IMG/VR virus record: IMGVR_UViG_3300042691_031545
Location: 1-51,231 of that record
DNA from: a virus
Reading direction: 5' to 3' (one strand)
Length of the DNA stretch: 51,231 nt
Part shown: positions 33,063 through 41,470 of the stretch, in pieces
Position numbering within the stretch: position 1 is the first letter of the stretch
How the letters are laid out: every line of letters starts with the position of its first letter
Notes under the pieces: generated by a model
Told to the model about the DNA's origin: nothing
Database searches by the model: none
What the model saw: only the letters and a program-made list of their open reading frames with translations
Made by a program: the position numbers and the translations under genes

Positions 33063-33786
33063 GTGGAAAAAGAAATCCAAACTATTTGTAAGCCTTGCGG
33101 CTCGACCCGGCAAGACTGGTGAAAAGTTTTATTCTGCATTATTTGAATATCACAAAATAGACGCTGAATACATGGCCTGCGAGTGTAAAGATTTTGTTCA
33201 GGATATACGTTTGGTGCGCGAACACTGTGATGGAGCCAGTATTACAATGCCTTTTAAACAACTTGTCAATCAACACATAGACAGGTCTGAATCACCTAAT
33301 TCGGCTATTAATACCGTGGTAAACTACTCAAGCTTACTTGTTGGTTATAATTGTGATTATCTAGGACTTAAAGAAGTATTGGGCAACAAATTAAAAGATC
33401 AAACTGTGGTAGTGCTTGGGGATGGTGCAATGGCGGAAAATGTCATTATGCTATCTGATCAGGCTCATAACATTATCCAAATATCCAGGCGTAAAAATAA
33501 TTGGGACCAACGACACACAAACTGTGATGTGCTGATTAACACCACTAGTATTGGTATGGGCACAGATCAATCCCCGGTTGATTTTATTAATGCTCACACT
33601 GTGATTGATTGTGTTATTGGTAAAACTTCATTAATACAGCAAGCACAAGAAAAAAATAAACAAGTGGTAACCGGAGCGGATATATATCAAGCACAGTTTA
33701 AACACCAATTTAAATTATATACACACCAGGAACCTGACTCGGCCACAGTTAGTTCGGTAGCAAAGAGAGTTTTTAGTTATGTTTGA
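33040..33786 (+). CDS. Shikimate-dehydrogenase-like protein (AroE fold)
   Basis: 248 aa from ATG 33040, overlapping the previous gene by 23 bp. AroE landmarks: ITMPFKQ with catalytic Lys K73, SAINTVV (N91), NCDYLGL with D106, and VVVLGDGAMAENV as a degenerate dinucleotide loop. The N-terminal Ser-x-Ser shikimate-binding motif is replaced by SLAARPGKTG, so the substrate is probably not shikimate. In this operon it may reduce or oxidise a keto-sugar acid (inference). Confidence 0.65.
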   Translation: MDLQTAIKWKKKSKLFVSLAARPGKTGEKFYSALFEYHKIDAEYMACECKDFVQDIRLVREHCDGASITMPFKQLVNQHIDRSESPNSAINTVVNYSSLLVGYNCDYLGLKEVLGNKLKDQTVVVLGDGAMAENVIMLSDQAHNIIQISRRKNNWDQRHTNCDVLINTTSIGMGTDQSPVDFINAHTVIDCVIGKTSLIQQAQEKNKQVVTGADIYQAQFKHQFKLYTHQEPDSATVSSVAKRVFSYV

Positions 33787-34249
33787 GTATTTTATATCTG
33801 ATGTTGACGGGTGTCTCAATGATGGTCGCATATATTGGGACAGCAATGGACAAAAGCCTTTTAAAGCTTTTGGAAATTATGATCACGATGGAGTAAAATT
33901 ACTTCGAGAACATGTTAAATTAATTTTTATCAGCGCCGATAAACATGGGTGGGATATTTTAAAAAGTCGAATAGTCGACCATATGAAATGCGAATTACAT
34001 TATGTCCCAGAAAGTCAGAGATTCAATTTTGTAGAAAAATACGGATTCGACAAAGTTGCCTACATGGGAGACGGATTATTCGATGCAAAAATTATATCTC
34101 TGGCCAAAGCAGGTATTGCACCTGCACAAGCACGAATAGAAGCCAGAAGTGTTGCTACATACGTTACTCCCAGCAATGGTGGAGAAGGCGCTTATTTAGA
34201 CGCAGCCTTATATATTATGAAACTAATGGGGATCAATCATGAATTTTAA
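33779..34249 (+). CDS. HAD phosphatase, KdsC-like
   Basis: 156 aa cap-less HAD phosphatase. Nucleophile motif DVDGCLNDG (D8, D10), FISADK as motif II, and motif IV AYMGDGLFDAK. Size and the GDGxxD motif fit KdsC-type enzymes, which remove phosphate from 3-deoxy-octulosonate 8-phosphate or related nonulosonate phosphates. It overlaps neighbours by 8 and 11 bp. Confidence 0.8.
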   Translation: MFEYFISDVDGCLNDGRIYWDSNGQKPFKAFGNYDHDGVKLLREHVKLIFISADKHGWDILKSRIVDHMKCELHYVPESQRFNFVEKYGFDKVAYMGDGLFDAKIISLAKAGIAPAQARIEARSVATYVTPSNGGEGAYLDAALYIMKLMGINHEF

Positions 34250-35216
34250 ATTAGGCATGGGGCCCATGAGTTACTACATAAATGAAATCTTGGCCAACTA
34301 TGCAAAAGAGAAACAACAGCCGTTAATGATTATTGCTAGCCGAAATCAGATTGACTCTGACAGTGGATATGTAATGACAACTAAAGAGTTATCTAAACAA
34401 ATTTCTCCCTTACGCAGCGATTATTTAATGTTGTGCAGAGATCATTGCGGGCCGTACTTCTTAGATGCAGAAAAAAGTCTCAGTGCCCGACAGGCAGTGG
34501 AAGCTACAAAGAAAACAATTGCGGGCGATATTGAGAATGGATTTGATTTAATTCATATTGATACCAGCAGATGCGAACAACCATATCATATTGCAGATGA
34601 GCTTTTTAATTTTTGTTTATTTTTAAACCCAAAAGTTCGATTCGAGTTTGGCACTGAAGAAAACGTGGGAGTTGCGGCGGGTATTAAAAAATATCAGGAA
34701 GATGTCAAGTTTGCCAGTCAGTTTCCTAACATGGAATTTGTAGTAGCTCAGACTGGCAGTTTGACCATGGAAGATCGTCAAGTTGGCAGTTTCGATGTGG
34801 CCATGGTTCGTAAGTTAGTGGGATATGCGGAAGCTGCTGGAGTTAAGTTAAAAGAGCATAATGCAGACTATTTGTCAGCTGAACAAATTTCCTTACGCAA
34901 ACAAGCAGGAGTACATGCCTGTAATATTGCACCGCAACTAGGTGTTATCCAAACAAAAACTGTACTGGATCTTGCTGATCGTTTTGGAGTAGATTCCAGT
35001 CATTTCAAGCAAACAGTGTTAGACAGTGGTAAGTGGAAAAAATGGATCATTGACGGTGACAACGATGTAAAAATTGCTGTCGCAGGACACTATTGTTTTA
35101 ATTCTCCAGTTTATTCTCTATTAGAAGAAAAACTGGCTAATTTTTGTAACGTCAAATCTGCCGTTGAGCAAAACATCAAAATTTGTTTGGATCAATATTA
35201 TACCAATTTATACTAA
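34239..35216 (+). CDS. Class II aldolase-type TIM barrel (GatZ/KbaZ-like)
   Basis: 325 aa. LMLCRDHCGPYFLDAEKSLS, GFDLIHIDTSRCEQP, RFEFGTEENVGV and VAQTGSLTMEDRQVG resemble the D-tagatose-bisphosphate aldolase accessory subunit family GatZ/KbaZ, including the Asp/His/Glu residues of a metal-barrel active site. It could catalyse an aldol step that makes the phosphorylated keto-sugar used by the HAD phosphatase. Last gene of the operon. Confidence 0.65.
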   Translation: MNFKLGMGPMSYYINEILANYAKEKQQPLMIIASRNQIDSDSGYVMTTKELSKQISPLRSDYLMLCRDHCGPYFLDAEKSLSARQAVEATKKTIAGDIENGFDLIHIDTSRCEQPYHIADELFNFCLFLNPKVRFEFGTEENVGVAAGIKKYQEDVKFASQFPNMEFVVAQTGSLTMEDRQVGSFDVAMVRKLVGYAEAAGVKLKEHNADYLSAEQISLRKQAGVHACNIAPQLGVIQTKTVLDLADRFGVDSSHFKQTVLDSGKWKKWIIDGDNDVKIAVAGHYCFNSPVYSLLEEKLANFCNVKSAVEQNIKICLDQYYTNLY

Positions 35217-35219
35217 ATA
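35212..35219 (+). promoter_or_regulatory. Possible late promoter
   Basis: ACTAAATA overlapping the aldolase stop, 25 nt before the nuclease start. Confidence 0.35.
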
Positions 35220-35244
35220 ACTTAGTATTTAAAGGCGTAGTTTG

Positions 35245-35679
35245 ATGAAGAAATTATTAGTTTTATTAGCATTTTTACCTTTTGTAGCGTTTGCACAAAA
35301 AACACCCCAAGGGGCAACTTACGATGCACAAATTGTACGCATCAATGACGGCGACACTGTGGTCATAGCTGCACCATTTTTGCCTGCACCATTAAAACCT
35401 GAACTAGCTGTCAGAGTTTTTGGCGTTGATACTCCTGAAAAAGGATTTCGCGCTCAGTGCCCACAAGAAGATCAACGTGGACAGATGGCCACAGCTTTCA
35501 CTAAGCAAGCTATTGCAGCCAGTCAAAAAAGACAGGTTACATTGTACGGATGGGATAAATTTGGTGGCAGAGTGTTAGGAGATATCATATTAGATGGTAA
35601 AAGTCTTCGCGCAATGCTAATACAAAACGGATTTGCCAGAGAGTATTTTGGCGAAGCTAAAACAAGCTGGTGTAATTAA
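35245..35679 (+). CDS. Secreted thermonuclease-like (SNase) protein
   Basis: 144 aa with signal peptide (1-18, ending FVAFAQ). The SNase OB fold follows: YDAQIVRINDGDTVVIAAP, VRVFGVDTPEK (Arg and metal Asp/Glu), GWDKFGGRVLGDI and a C-terminal EYFGEAKTSWC. It should cut DNA or RNA in the periplasm, perhaps degrading competing incoming phage DNA or scavenging nucleotides. Such nucleases recur in T4-like cyanophages. A strong terminator follows. Confidence 0.85.
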   Translation: MKKLLVLLAFLPFVAFAQKTPQGATYDAQIVRINDGDTVVIAAPFLPAPLKPELAVRVFGVDTPEKGFRAQCPQEDQRGQMATAFTKQAIAASQKRQVTLYGWDKFGGRVLGDIILDGKSLRAMLIQNGFAREYFGEAKTSWCN

Positions 35680-35699
35680 TACAGTTTGATGAAAATTCG

Positions 35700-35724
35700 A
35701 AGGGCCTGTGTGGCCCTTTTTTTA
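35700..35724 (+). terminator. Rho-independent terminator
   Basis: AAGGGCC (35700-35706), loop TGTGT, GGCCCTT (35712-35718) and a long T run to 35724. Confidence 0.9.
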
Positions 35725-35729
35725 TTAAA

Positions 35730-35737
35730 AATAAATA
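35730..35737 (+). promoter_or_regulatory. T4-type late promoter
   Basis: AATAAATA just after the terminator and 22 nt before ATG 35760; starts the block of putative capsid-packaged proteins. Confidence 0.6.
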
Positions 35738-35759
35738 TAATATCTGACAACTATTACTT

Positions 35760-38144
35760 ATGAGATACCAAGAAATTAAAATAATAAATGAAGACGAGGA
35801 CTTGTTTGAAATAAACATGAGTCCCGGTAATCTTGACAAGCTGGCTAGTCAAATCGACGCCCGGGCTGGCATGGAATTTGAAATGATTGTACCTGGTGTC
35901 AAAGGTGACGATCCAGAAATGGAACCTGACTACAACAGCGACGAACGCTGCCGCAGCATTGATGATGCTGTGCAATTTTTCCACGACGGTGATTACAATG
36001 GCCGCAGAGAAGTACAACGCCTGCGTGAACGCATGGAAGAAGACTATCAAGAGTGGAAGATGGAAATAATCGACGCAGACTGGGCCAACGATCCCGCAGA
36101 GCATATCTACGAATACCTAGTGGACAATGTCACTCCCGAGGAAATAGGCGAAATCATTGGCGAGGACCTATCAGATGCCGACGGCGTAACCAAACAGCAA
36201 GCCTCGGTGGCCGCAGACTTTGTGAATGAAAACGAATTACAGCCCTATTATGACAATGCCAGAGATATACACAGAGAAGAAATGGACGGTGCATGGGACG
36301 AAAGCGACTGGTTGGATGCACAGGATCTTGACACCATGAGTGCCATTGAAAATGCATATGAAATTTCATGGCCACACTGGACGTATGACAATGATGGAGA
36401 AAATGTAGACATTGACCAAGTGGCTGATGAATTTGGAACAGCTATAAAACGGCCGGTAAATGCCAGTCAAAGATATCATGGTGCCCGTCGTGAAGCTGGT
36501 CATTATGTAGTAGAGCCCGATGGCAGTTTGGACCCAGATGACAGCAACGACGTGGGATTAGAATTTGTGAGTCCGCCCTTGCCGCTAGAAGAAATGTTCA
36601 GTGATTTAGACAAAGTCAAAGCTTGGGCAGACAAAACTGGTTGTTATACAAATGAAAGCACTGGGTTACATATCAACGTTAGTGTACCCGAATTCAGCGT
36701 TGACAATTTAGATTATATAAAACTGGCATTGTTGATGGGCGACAAATATGTGCTGGAACAGTTTGATAGATTGGGCAATACCTACGCTAAAAGCGCCATG
36801 GACAAAATTATTGACCGTGTCAGACAAAGACCCGAAGATGCTGAAATGCTGCTGGTTAAGATGAAAGAAGGATTAGGCAAGCTAGCAACTAAAGTAATTC
36901 ACAGCGGTGCAACTGACAAGTATACCAGTATCAATACAAAAACGGGCTATGTAGAATTTCGTAGTCCAGGTGGCGATTGGTTAGGCGATAAATTTTTTAA
37001 TCAAATAAAACCAACACTGACAAGATTTGTAGTTGCATTAGATGCTGCCATGGATCCGCAAAAATACAGAGATGAATATCTTAAAAAACTTTATAAACTA
37101 TTGCAACCTAAAAGTAAAGATGACACACTGAGTTACTTTGCCAAGTATGCCGCAGGAGAAATGCCTAAGGCTGCATTAAAGAGTTTCATTAAACAAGCAC
37201 AATTAGAACGTAAAATTGCCAAAGACCCCACTGGTGGAGAGAAGTATTGGTGGCGTGTGGGTCGTCCAGGTTACGGTGGCAGTGTTGAGGTAGTGGCTAC
37301 TAATCGAGCAGAAGCCATTGCATTAGGCAAGAAAGAATATCCCGAGTGGGACTATGCCAAAGACATGACTGCTACACCGATTCGTCCATACGATAAAGGT
37401 CCAGTACTTGGCAGAATAGGTAACCCCGAGCCGGTTGGTGCAATGCGTCCAACCAATCCTGATGGCAACTATGTAATTTTTGCCAACAACAGCAGAGCCG
37501 GCGATCCTCCTGCTTACCGCTTTATGGCCGCAGACAACGACGATGCCGAAACAGTGTTGACTCAATGGAGACGTGAAAATCCCGGTGACTGGGAAGTACA
37601 TTATGATGCTAACCAAAGACTGGGACAGCCTCCTGTGCCGGGCAGCACTCTGGACCGTCAACGTCAGCGAGCTGCACAGTCTGCTGGTGAATTTCAATTT
37701 GAAAGGCCTCAAACTGATATAGAAAATCGCCTGGGTTGGCCTGATCAAACTGCTGATGCCAACTATGAAGTTGTCAACAGAAATACCCTGCAGCCAGTGT
37801 ATTTGTTCATTGCCAACACTGATCAGGATGCTGCAAGAAAATACAGTCAAATCATAGATGCCATGGGCATGCCTGGCGCAGCTGAAAACTATGGCTACAG
37901 AGCCAGGGGCAGTGTAATGCCACCCGTGGATCGCCAAGGAGCTCAATCAGGTAACCAACGTCCAGCAGCAGGTGGCAACTTCACAGGCAACTGGTTGATC
38001 TTGGATCCTGAAGGTAGAGAAATACATCGCTTCTCGGGTGTAGGCAATGTGCAGAGTGATGCTAATCGTGTAGCTATAAACTGGATGCGAGCACGACCGG
38101 GCACCTTGCAGGCTGGCGTCACAGTGGTACCAGAGATGCAATAA
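35760..38144 (+). CDS. Amidoligase-like protein with putative capsid-targeting N-terminus
   Basis: 794 aa, largest gene here. Residues about 37-440 resemble the putative amidoligase (COOH-NH2 ligase, ATP-grasp-related) family: GMEFEMIVPG, YVVEPDGSLDP, VGLEFVSPPLPLEEM, TNESTGLHINVSV, KTGYVEFRSPGGDW. The C-terminal 300 residues hold three or four repeats of a small beta domain (YWWRVGRP..., NYVIFANNSRAGDP, NYEVVNRNTLQPVY, NWLILDPEGREIH). The N-terminus MRYQEIKIINEDEDLFE ends in LFE, a match to the T4 prohead protease rule (L/I)-x-E. It may be packaged in the head and injected, then modify host envelope or proteins (inference). Confidence 0.7.
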   Translation: MRYQEIKIINEDEDLFEINMSPGNLDKLASQIDARAGMEFEMIVPGVKGDDPEMEPDYNSDERCRSIDDAVQFFHDGDYNGRREVQRLRERMEEDYQEWKMEIIDADWANDPAEHIYEYLVDNVTPEEIGEIIGEDLSDADGVTKQQASVAADFVNENELQPYYDNARDIHREEMDGAWDESDWLDAQDLDTMSAIENAYEISWPHWTYDNDGENVDIDQVADEFGTAIKRPVNASQRYHGARREAGHYVVEPDGSLDPDDSNDVGLEFVSPPLPLEEMFSDLDKVKAWADKTGCYTNESTGLHINVSVPEFSVDNLDYIKLALLMGDKYVLEQFDRLGNTYAKSAMDKIIDRVRQRPEDAEMLLVKMKEGLGKLATKVIHSGATDKYTSINTKTGYVEFRSPGGDWLGDKFFNQIKPTLTRFVVALDAAMDPQKYRDEYLKKLYKLLQPKSKDDTLSYFAKYAAGEMPKAALKSFIKQAQLERKIAKDPTGGEKYWWRVGRPGYGGSVEVVATNRAEAIALGKKEYPEWDYAKDMTATPIRPYDKGPVLGRIGNPEPVGAMRPTNPDGNYVIFANNSRAGDPPAYRFMAADNDDAETVLTQWRRENPGDWEVHYDANQRLGQPPVPGSTLDRQRQRAAQSAGEFQFERPQTDIENRLGWPDQTADANYEVVNRNTLQPVYLFIANTDQDAARKYSQIIDAMGMPGAAENYGYRARGSVMPPVDRQGAQSGNQRPAAGGNFTGNWLILDPEGREIHRFSGVGNVQSDANRVAINWMRARPGTLQAGVTVVPEMQ

Positions 38145-38150
38145 GATAAT

Positions 38151-38699
38151 ATGTTTATTACCGAATTGTTTGAAGCCAAAGTTCCCAGTGTGCGTGATCA
38201 AATTATTGCCGATGTAAAAAAACACGGCGGCTCTGCCAATGAATATTTTGTGCGTTTCACTGATAGGGACAAATTAGGATTCAGTGGTCGTCAATGGTTT
38301 GGTCATACACCTGATGTTGATCATCCCAAGTTTTCAGTGGACTACATTGGTCACGGAGTAGGTCGCAGAGCATTATGGTTTTATCCTTTGAGCACATTCT
38401 TGGATCAAAGTCGTCATGTGTATGCCAGCGAGCAACCCTATATATGGTTAGTCAAACTCAAACCTGACGCATGGATACAGACTGTGCAGCGCGGTGATAC
38501 CAAAGTGGCGCCAGCACCCAAAGGCAAACGCAGAGCAGGAATTTGGCGCAACAGCAATCCACCTGCTGTGATATTTTTTGAACCTGGCTTTGATGTTGTA
38601 GGTCGTTACTATGACTATGCTGGTCAGCATAAACGGCATGGACAAGTTAAAGGTGCGCCGCCATCTAGTTTCTTTGATCGAATTAGAGGATACAAATGA
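38151..38699 (+). CDS. Unknown protein with T4-Alt-like N-terminal targeting motif
   Basis: 182 aa. Starts MFITELFEA, closely like the first residues of T4 Alt (MELITELFD), a capsid-packaged ADP-ribosyltransferase whose N-terminus is removed by the prohead protease. The predicted cut is after E8 (LFE). The rest has YFVRFTDRDKLGFSGRQWFG, RRALWFYPLSTFL, PYIWLVKLKPDAWI and a basic C-terminus. A mono-ADP-ribosyltransferase fold is possible but I cannot find the full R-S-E triad. It is between the amidoligase and kinase genes, overlapping the latter by 4 bp. Confidence 0.6.
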   Translation: MFITELFEAKVPSVRDQIIADVKKHGGSANEYFVRFTDRDKLGFSGRQWFGHTPDVDHPKFSVDYIGHGVGRRALWFYPLSTFLDQSRHVYASEQPYIWLVKLKPDAWIQTVQRGDTKVAPAPKGKRRAGIWRNSNPPAVIFFEPGFDVVGRYYDYAGQHKRHGQVKGAPPSSFFDRIRGYK

Positions 38700-39361
38700 T
38701 TCTAGCAGATTTTTTATTAGAAGCAGAAGCAGGTACTAAAAATTCTGCTGCAATTTTTAGAAAGCTAAAAGCAGCCGGTTATAAAAAGTTAGGATCAGGT
38801 GCAGATTCTGTGGTATGGGCCAAAGACGACGCCAGTGTTATTAAAATTTTAATGCCTGAAGACAGCAACAGTTTAGCAGAAAAAACTTTTTTAAAATTTT
38901 ATGATTTTGTGCAAGCAAACAAAGACATTGCCAATTTACCTAAATTTTTAGAATCTAGTCAGACTATGAATATAAATGGCAAAGACTATACCTTTGTGGT
39001 CATGGAAAGATTACAGCACATACCGCGTGGCAGTATCCAGGAAGCCATGGTCTGGGTTCTCAGCGACTATGCTGCTAAAAAAATGCAGTGGAAAGATGTA
39101 TTCAAAGAATTAACCCATCCCGACACATGGAAATATTGGGAACCTCCTCCTGCCAAAGAAAAAATAATTAACATTATAAAGAATATGAGTCAGCAAGATA
39201 TTCTACAATATGCTGTTTTATATTCTGTAATGACCTTGCTGTACCATACCGGAAGAATAAACAAACTGGGATGGGACTTGCATACAGAAAATGTAATGCA
39301 ACGACAAGATGGGACTTTAGTTATAATAGATCCTTGGTTTGCCTTAAATGATGGCATTTAA
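38696..39361 (+). CDS. Protein-kinase-like protein with capsid-targeting N-terminus
   Basis: 221 aa. MILADFLLEAE resembles T4 capsid-targeting sequences, with a (L/I)-x-E site after E9. A kinase-like fold follows: Gly-loop LGSGADSVVWA (32-42), invariant Lys K50 in ASVIKIL, hinge VVMERLQ, catalytic-loop-like GWDLHTENVM (D194, N199) and DFG-like IIDPW (D212). It could be a phosphotransferase acting on host protein or small molecules right after injection. The helical C-lobe is shortened. Confidence 0.65.
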   Translation: MILADFLLEAEAGTKNSAAIFRKLKAAGYKKLGSGADSVVWAKDDASVIKILMPEDSNSLAEKTFLKFYDFVQANKDIANLPKFLESSQTMNINGKDYTFVVMERLQHIPRGSIQEAMVWVLSDYAAKKMQWKDVFKELTHPDTWKYWEPPPAKEKIINIIKNMSQQDILQYAVLYSVMTLLYHTGRINKLGWDLHTENVMQRQDGTLVIIDPWFALNDGI

Positions 39362-39364
39362 TAT

Positions 39365-39393
39365 TTGACAGATTTTCAATTATTTGTTAAACT
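39365..39393 (+). promoter_or_regulatory. Sigma70-like promoter for the nuclease cassette
   Basis: TTGACA (39365-39370), 17 bp, TAAACT (39388-39393). Confidence 0.6.
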
Positions 39394-39399
39394 TGCGGC

Positions 39400-39421
39400 A
39401 TACACACGCCGTTGTGTGTAT
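39400..39421 (+). other. Leader hairpin
   Basis: ATACACAC (39400-39407), loop GCCGTT, GTGTGTAT (39414-39421): a perfect 8-bp stem at the 5' end of the predicted transcript. No T run follows, so not a terminator; may stabilise the message or act as an operator. Confidence 0.5.
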
Positions 39422-39446
39422 TATTAATCAAAACTGGAGAACCAAA

Positions 39447-40622
39447 ATGATGAATTTTCAAAACGGCGCAGTTACTACCACGACTACGCAAACTTATGCG
39501 GCTCAAAAAAATGCCCGCTTTTCCCTAACTGCAAGCCAAATTCGAACCATTCAACAACGATGGGACGAAACTTATAATGCGTTGCCCCGTATTCAACAGC
39601 AGGCCATTGATAATGCGTTAGCCGCTGCGATCTCAGAATTTCGTCGTCGCAATCCTAATATTAAAGGCACCAAAGATCTAAAGAAACAGTTGGCTAAAGC
39701 ATGGACTGTTAGTATGTCGCAGGTATGCATCGACGATACCATGCAACGGCAATTGAATATTGCCTGGGTTCTAACTTTGCTAAATGTGTTTGTGGCCACT
39801 AAAGTTATCCCTATTCATGTTTATCAACCTGACCCTAATACAGAACAATATTTGGCGTGGGACGGGCAGCACACTTTAGTACTACTTTGGCTGATTTGTA
39901 CACAGGTGTTTGCAGAAAATCCTGAAGATTTTGAAATCCCCGTTAACGTTTACGCCAGCCATCAAAAAAGCGAGATGCGTGGTTGTTTCATTGACTTGAA
40001 CAGTGAAGAAGGTAAAAAGATGCTGGACTTGTTTGACAAGATCGAGCAAATGATTTATGGTGTGCGTGTGGACGGCAGTCAAAATCCTTTGTGGGTGTTC
40101 ATTGAACAAAAACAACAAATCGTCGAAAGTCGCGGCCTGTTTCTAACCAGCAAAAAGTTTGGCGATGATCACATGCCTGGTGCAATTAGTCGTATGCAAG
40201 AAATTAACAAAATGGACTTGGAAAGTCTAGAATGGCTTTGTGATTATCTTGTGGCAGTTGGTGCTCAACATCGTGCGGTAGAGGAGAAGGAAATGGTCAT
40301 GATGGCTTACTTTTTTGAACGTTGCCGATTGGCCAAACTCAAACTTACACAACAACAAGTGTTTGACATTGCAGGTCTTGCCATTACTAAATGGGGCGGA
40401 AGCTTTAGTCCCAGTAGTCGCTTTTGGGCTAAAGTCAGCCAGGCGTACACAAATTGGCATGCCGCTCATATTGTTTATGGCAATCCTCGTTGCAACAAAG
40501 AGCCTATTCATGGTTTTCCGTTTTTGGCAGAACAAATTAAACGAGACCTTAAAGGTTTTGCCAAATTGTCTAGTAATACTAGCAGTGAGTTTCTGCCAGA
40601 ATCTGGAGACTTGTTTCCATGA
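39447..40622 (+). CDS. ParB/Srx-fold-like protein
   Basis: 391 aa from ATG 39447 after a CTGGAG ribosome site; the in-frame start at 39384 precedes the promoter -10. The central part has VIPIHVYQPDPNTEQYLAWD then GQHTLVLLWL, where DGQHT matches the DGxHR box of ParB-N/sulfiredoxin-fold proteins, followed by IPVNVYASHQKSEMRGCFI. The C-terminal half is helical. Phage relatives of this fold can be nucleases, NTPases or regulators. It is coupled by 4-bp overlap to an HNH gene, itself coupled to a GIY-YIG gene. Confidence 0.6.
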   Translation: MMNFQNGAVTTTTTQTYAAQKNARFSLTASQIRTIQQRWDETYNALPRIQQQAIDNALAAAISEFRRRNPNIKGTKDLKKQLAKAWTVSMSQVCIDDTMQRQLNIAWVLTLLNVFVATKVIPIHVYQPDPNTEQYLAWDGQHTLVLLWLICTQVFAENPEDFEIPVNVYASHQKSEMRGCFIDLNSEEGKKMLDLFDKIEQMIYGVRVDGSQNPLWVFIEQKQQIVESRGLFLTSKKFGDDHMPGAISRMQEINKMDLESLEWLCDYLVAVGAQHRAVEEKEMVMMAYFFERCRLAKLKLTQQQVFDIAGLAITKWGGSFSPSSRFWAKVSQAYTNWHAAHIVYGNPRCNKEPIHGFPFLAEQIKRDLKGFAKLSSNTSSEFLPESGDLFP

Positions 40623-41065
40623 AATATCTAAGATTTGACAAGCCAAAAAGTCTTGCTCAAATCAGGAAGGAGCTAGGTAAAACCTGCTCTGTTCCTGGGT
40701 GCTGCAAACCACTGACCAATATGGAAGGCCCGGGCTCAAATAAGTTATGTCGCGAGCATCAACTCAGCCAAGTTGAATACGGCGGTCCAGGAAAAATCAG
40801 TCGTCCTCATACTTTTCATAGGCAATGGATTTGTGTTGATTGTGGCAAGGACGTTAGCGTCGAAGTTGATAAGAAATATCCAGGCCTACAGGAGTCTGAC
40901 CCGGACAAATTTTTTAGACTATGTCGTAATCGTATCATCGGCGATCATGTTATTCGCAGAGCCGACGGCGGTGACGACACTAAAGAAAACGTTCAAAGTC
41001 GTTGTTTAGACTGCAACAGTGATAAAACTATTCTTAATGAAGATTTTAGAAAAGGTCAAAAATGA
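40619..41065 (+). CDS. HNH nuclease
   Basis: 148 aa. The N-terminus has Cys clusters (TCSVPGCCKPL, LCREH), then WICVDCGKDV; the HNH core is IIGDHVIRRADGGDDTKENV then QSRCLDCNSDKT with D-H, Asn and the terminal C-x-x-C zinc pair. Overlaps of 4 bp on each side place it in a three-gene cassette. It lacks the usual homing-endonuclease DNA-binding tails, so a nuclease with a phage function is as likely as a homing enzyme. Confidence 0.75.
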   Translation: MKYLRFDKPKSLAQIRKELGKTCSVPGCCKPLTNMEGPGSNKLCREHQLSQVEYGGPGKISRPHTFHRQWICVDCGKDVSVEVDKKYPGLQESDPDKFFRLCRNRIIGDHVIRRADGGDDTKENVQSRCLDCNSDKTILNEDFRKGQK

Positions 41066-41469
41066 AATTAGATGCAATGCTCACTGATTTTCAGCGATGT
41101 CAACTAAAGCCTGCTATTAATCGTATTTTGTTTAAAGACTGGAAAACACTGCCTAAGAGCAAAGGTTTGTACAGTATCTGGCAAGATGAGCAATGCATCT
41201 ATGTAGGACAGGGTGGCGGAGGTACAGGAATTCGAGAAAGGTTTGGGCATCACTGGAATAAAGCTTATAGTATTCAAAAGTCGGGCACTAGTCATGGTGC
41301 AGGTTGGCGCGAAGCCAGGGATTTGAATTGGTGGACTCCCGAGTCTTGGTCTATAGAATACTTTGAATGCAAAAGTGCTGTTCACAGAACATATTTAGAA
41401 GGAGCTATGATGTTAGTGTTTAATCCTTATTGCAATGATGAAAGCTTTGGGGATCGAATAAATATCTGA
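41062..41469 (+). CDS. GIY-YIG nuclease-domain protein
   Basis: 135 aa. GLYSIWQDEQCIYVGQGGGG gives G-(I/L)-Y and YVG, followed by RERFGHHW with the catalytic Arg region and E112 in LEGAMMLVFNP. It has no NUMOD or zinc-finger tail and is much smaller than the homing endonucleases at the window edges. It closes the ParB-HNH-GIY cassette. Role unknown: host DNA degradation or competitor exclusion are candidates. Confidence 0.7.
   Translation: MKLDAMLTDFQRCQLKPAINRILFKDWKTLPKSKGLYSIWQDEQCIYVGQGGGGTGIRERFGHHWNKAYSIQKSGTSHGAGWREARDLNWWTPESWSIEYFECKSAVHRTYLEGAMMLVFNPYCNDESFGDRINI
41457..41464 (+). promoter_or_regulatory. T4-type late promoter
   Basis: AATAAATA overlapping the end of the GIY-YIG gene, 6 nt before ATG 41471; no room for a leader. 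Confidence 0.55.
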
Positions 41470-41470
41470 T

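Noticed and set aside
37323-37946. 207 aa minus-strand open frame
   Set aside because: Lies wholly inside the amidoligase-like gene, opposite strand, with Cys/His/Ser-rich translation typical of an antisense shadow.
40227-40646. 139 aa minus-strand and 107 aa plus-strand open frames within the ParB-like gene
   Set aside because: Shadows of the ParB-like frame; no ribosome site and no protein-like composition.
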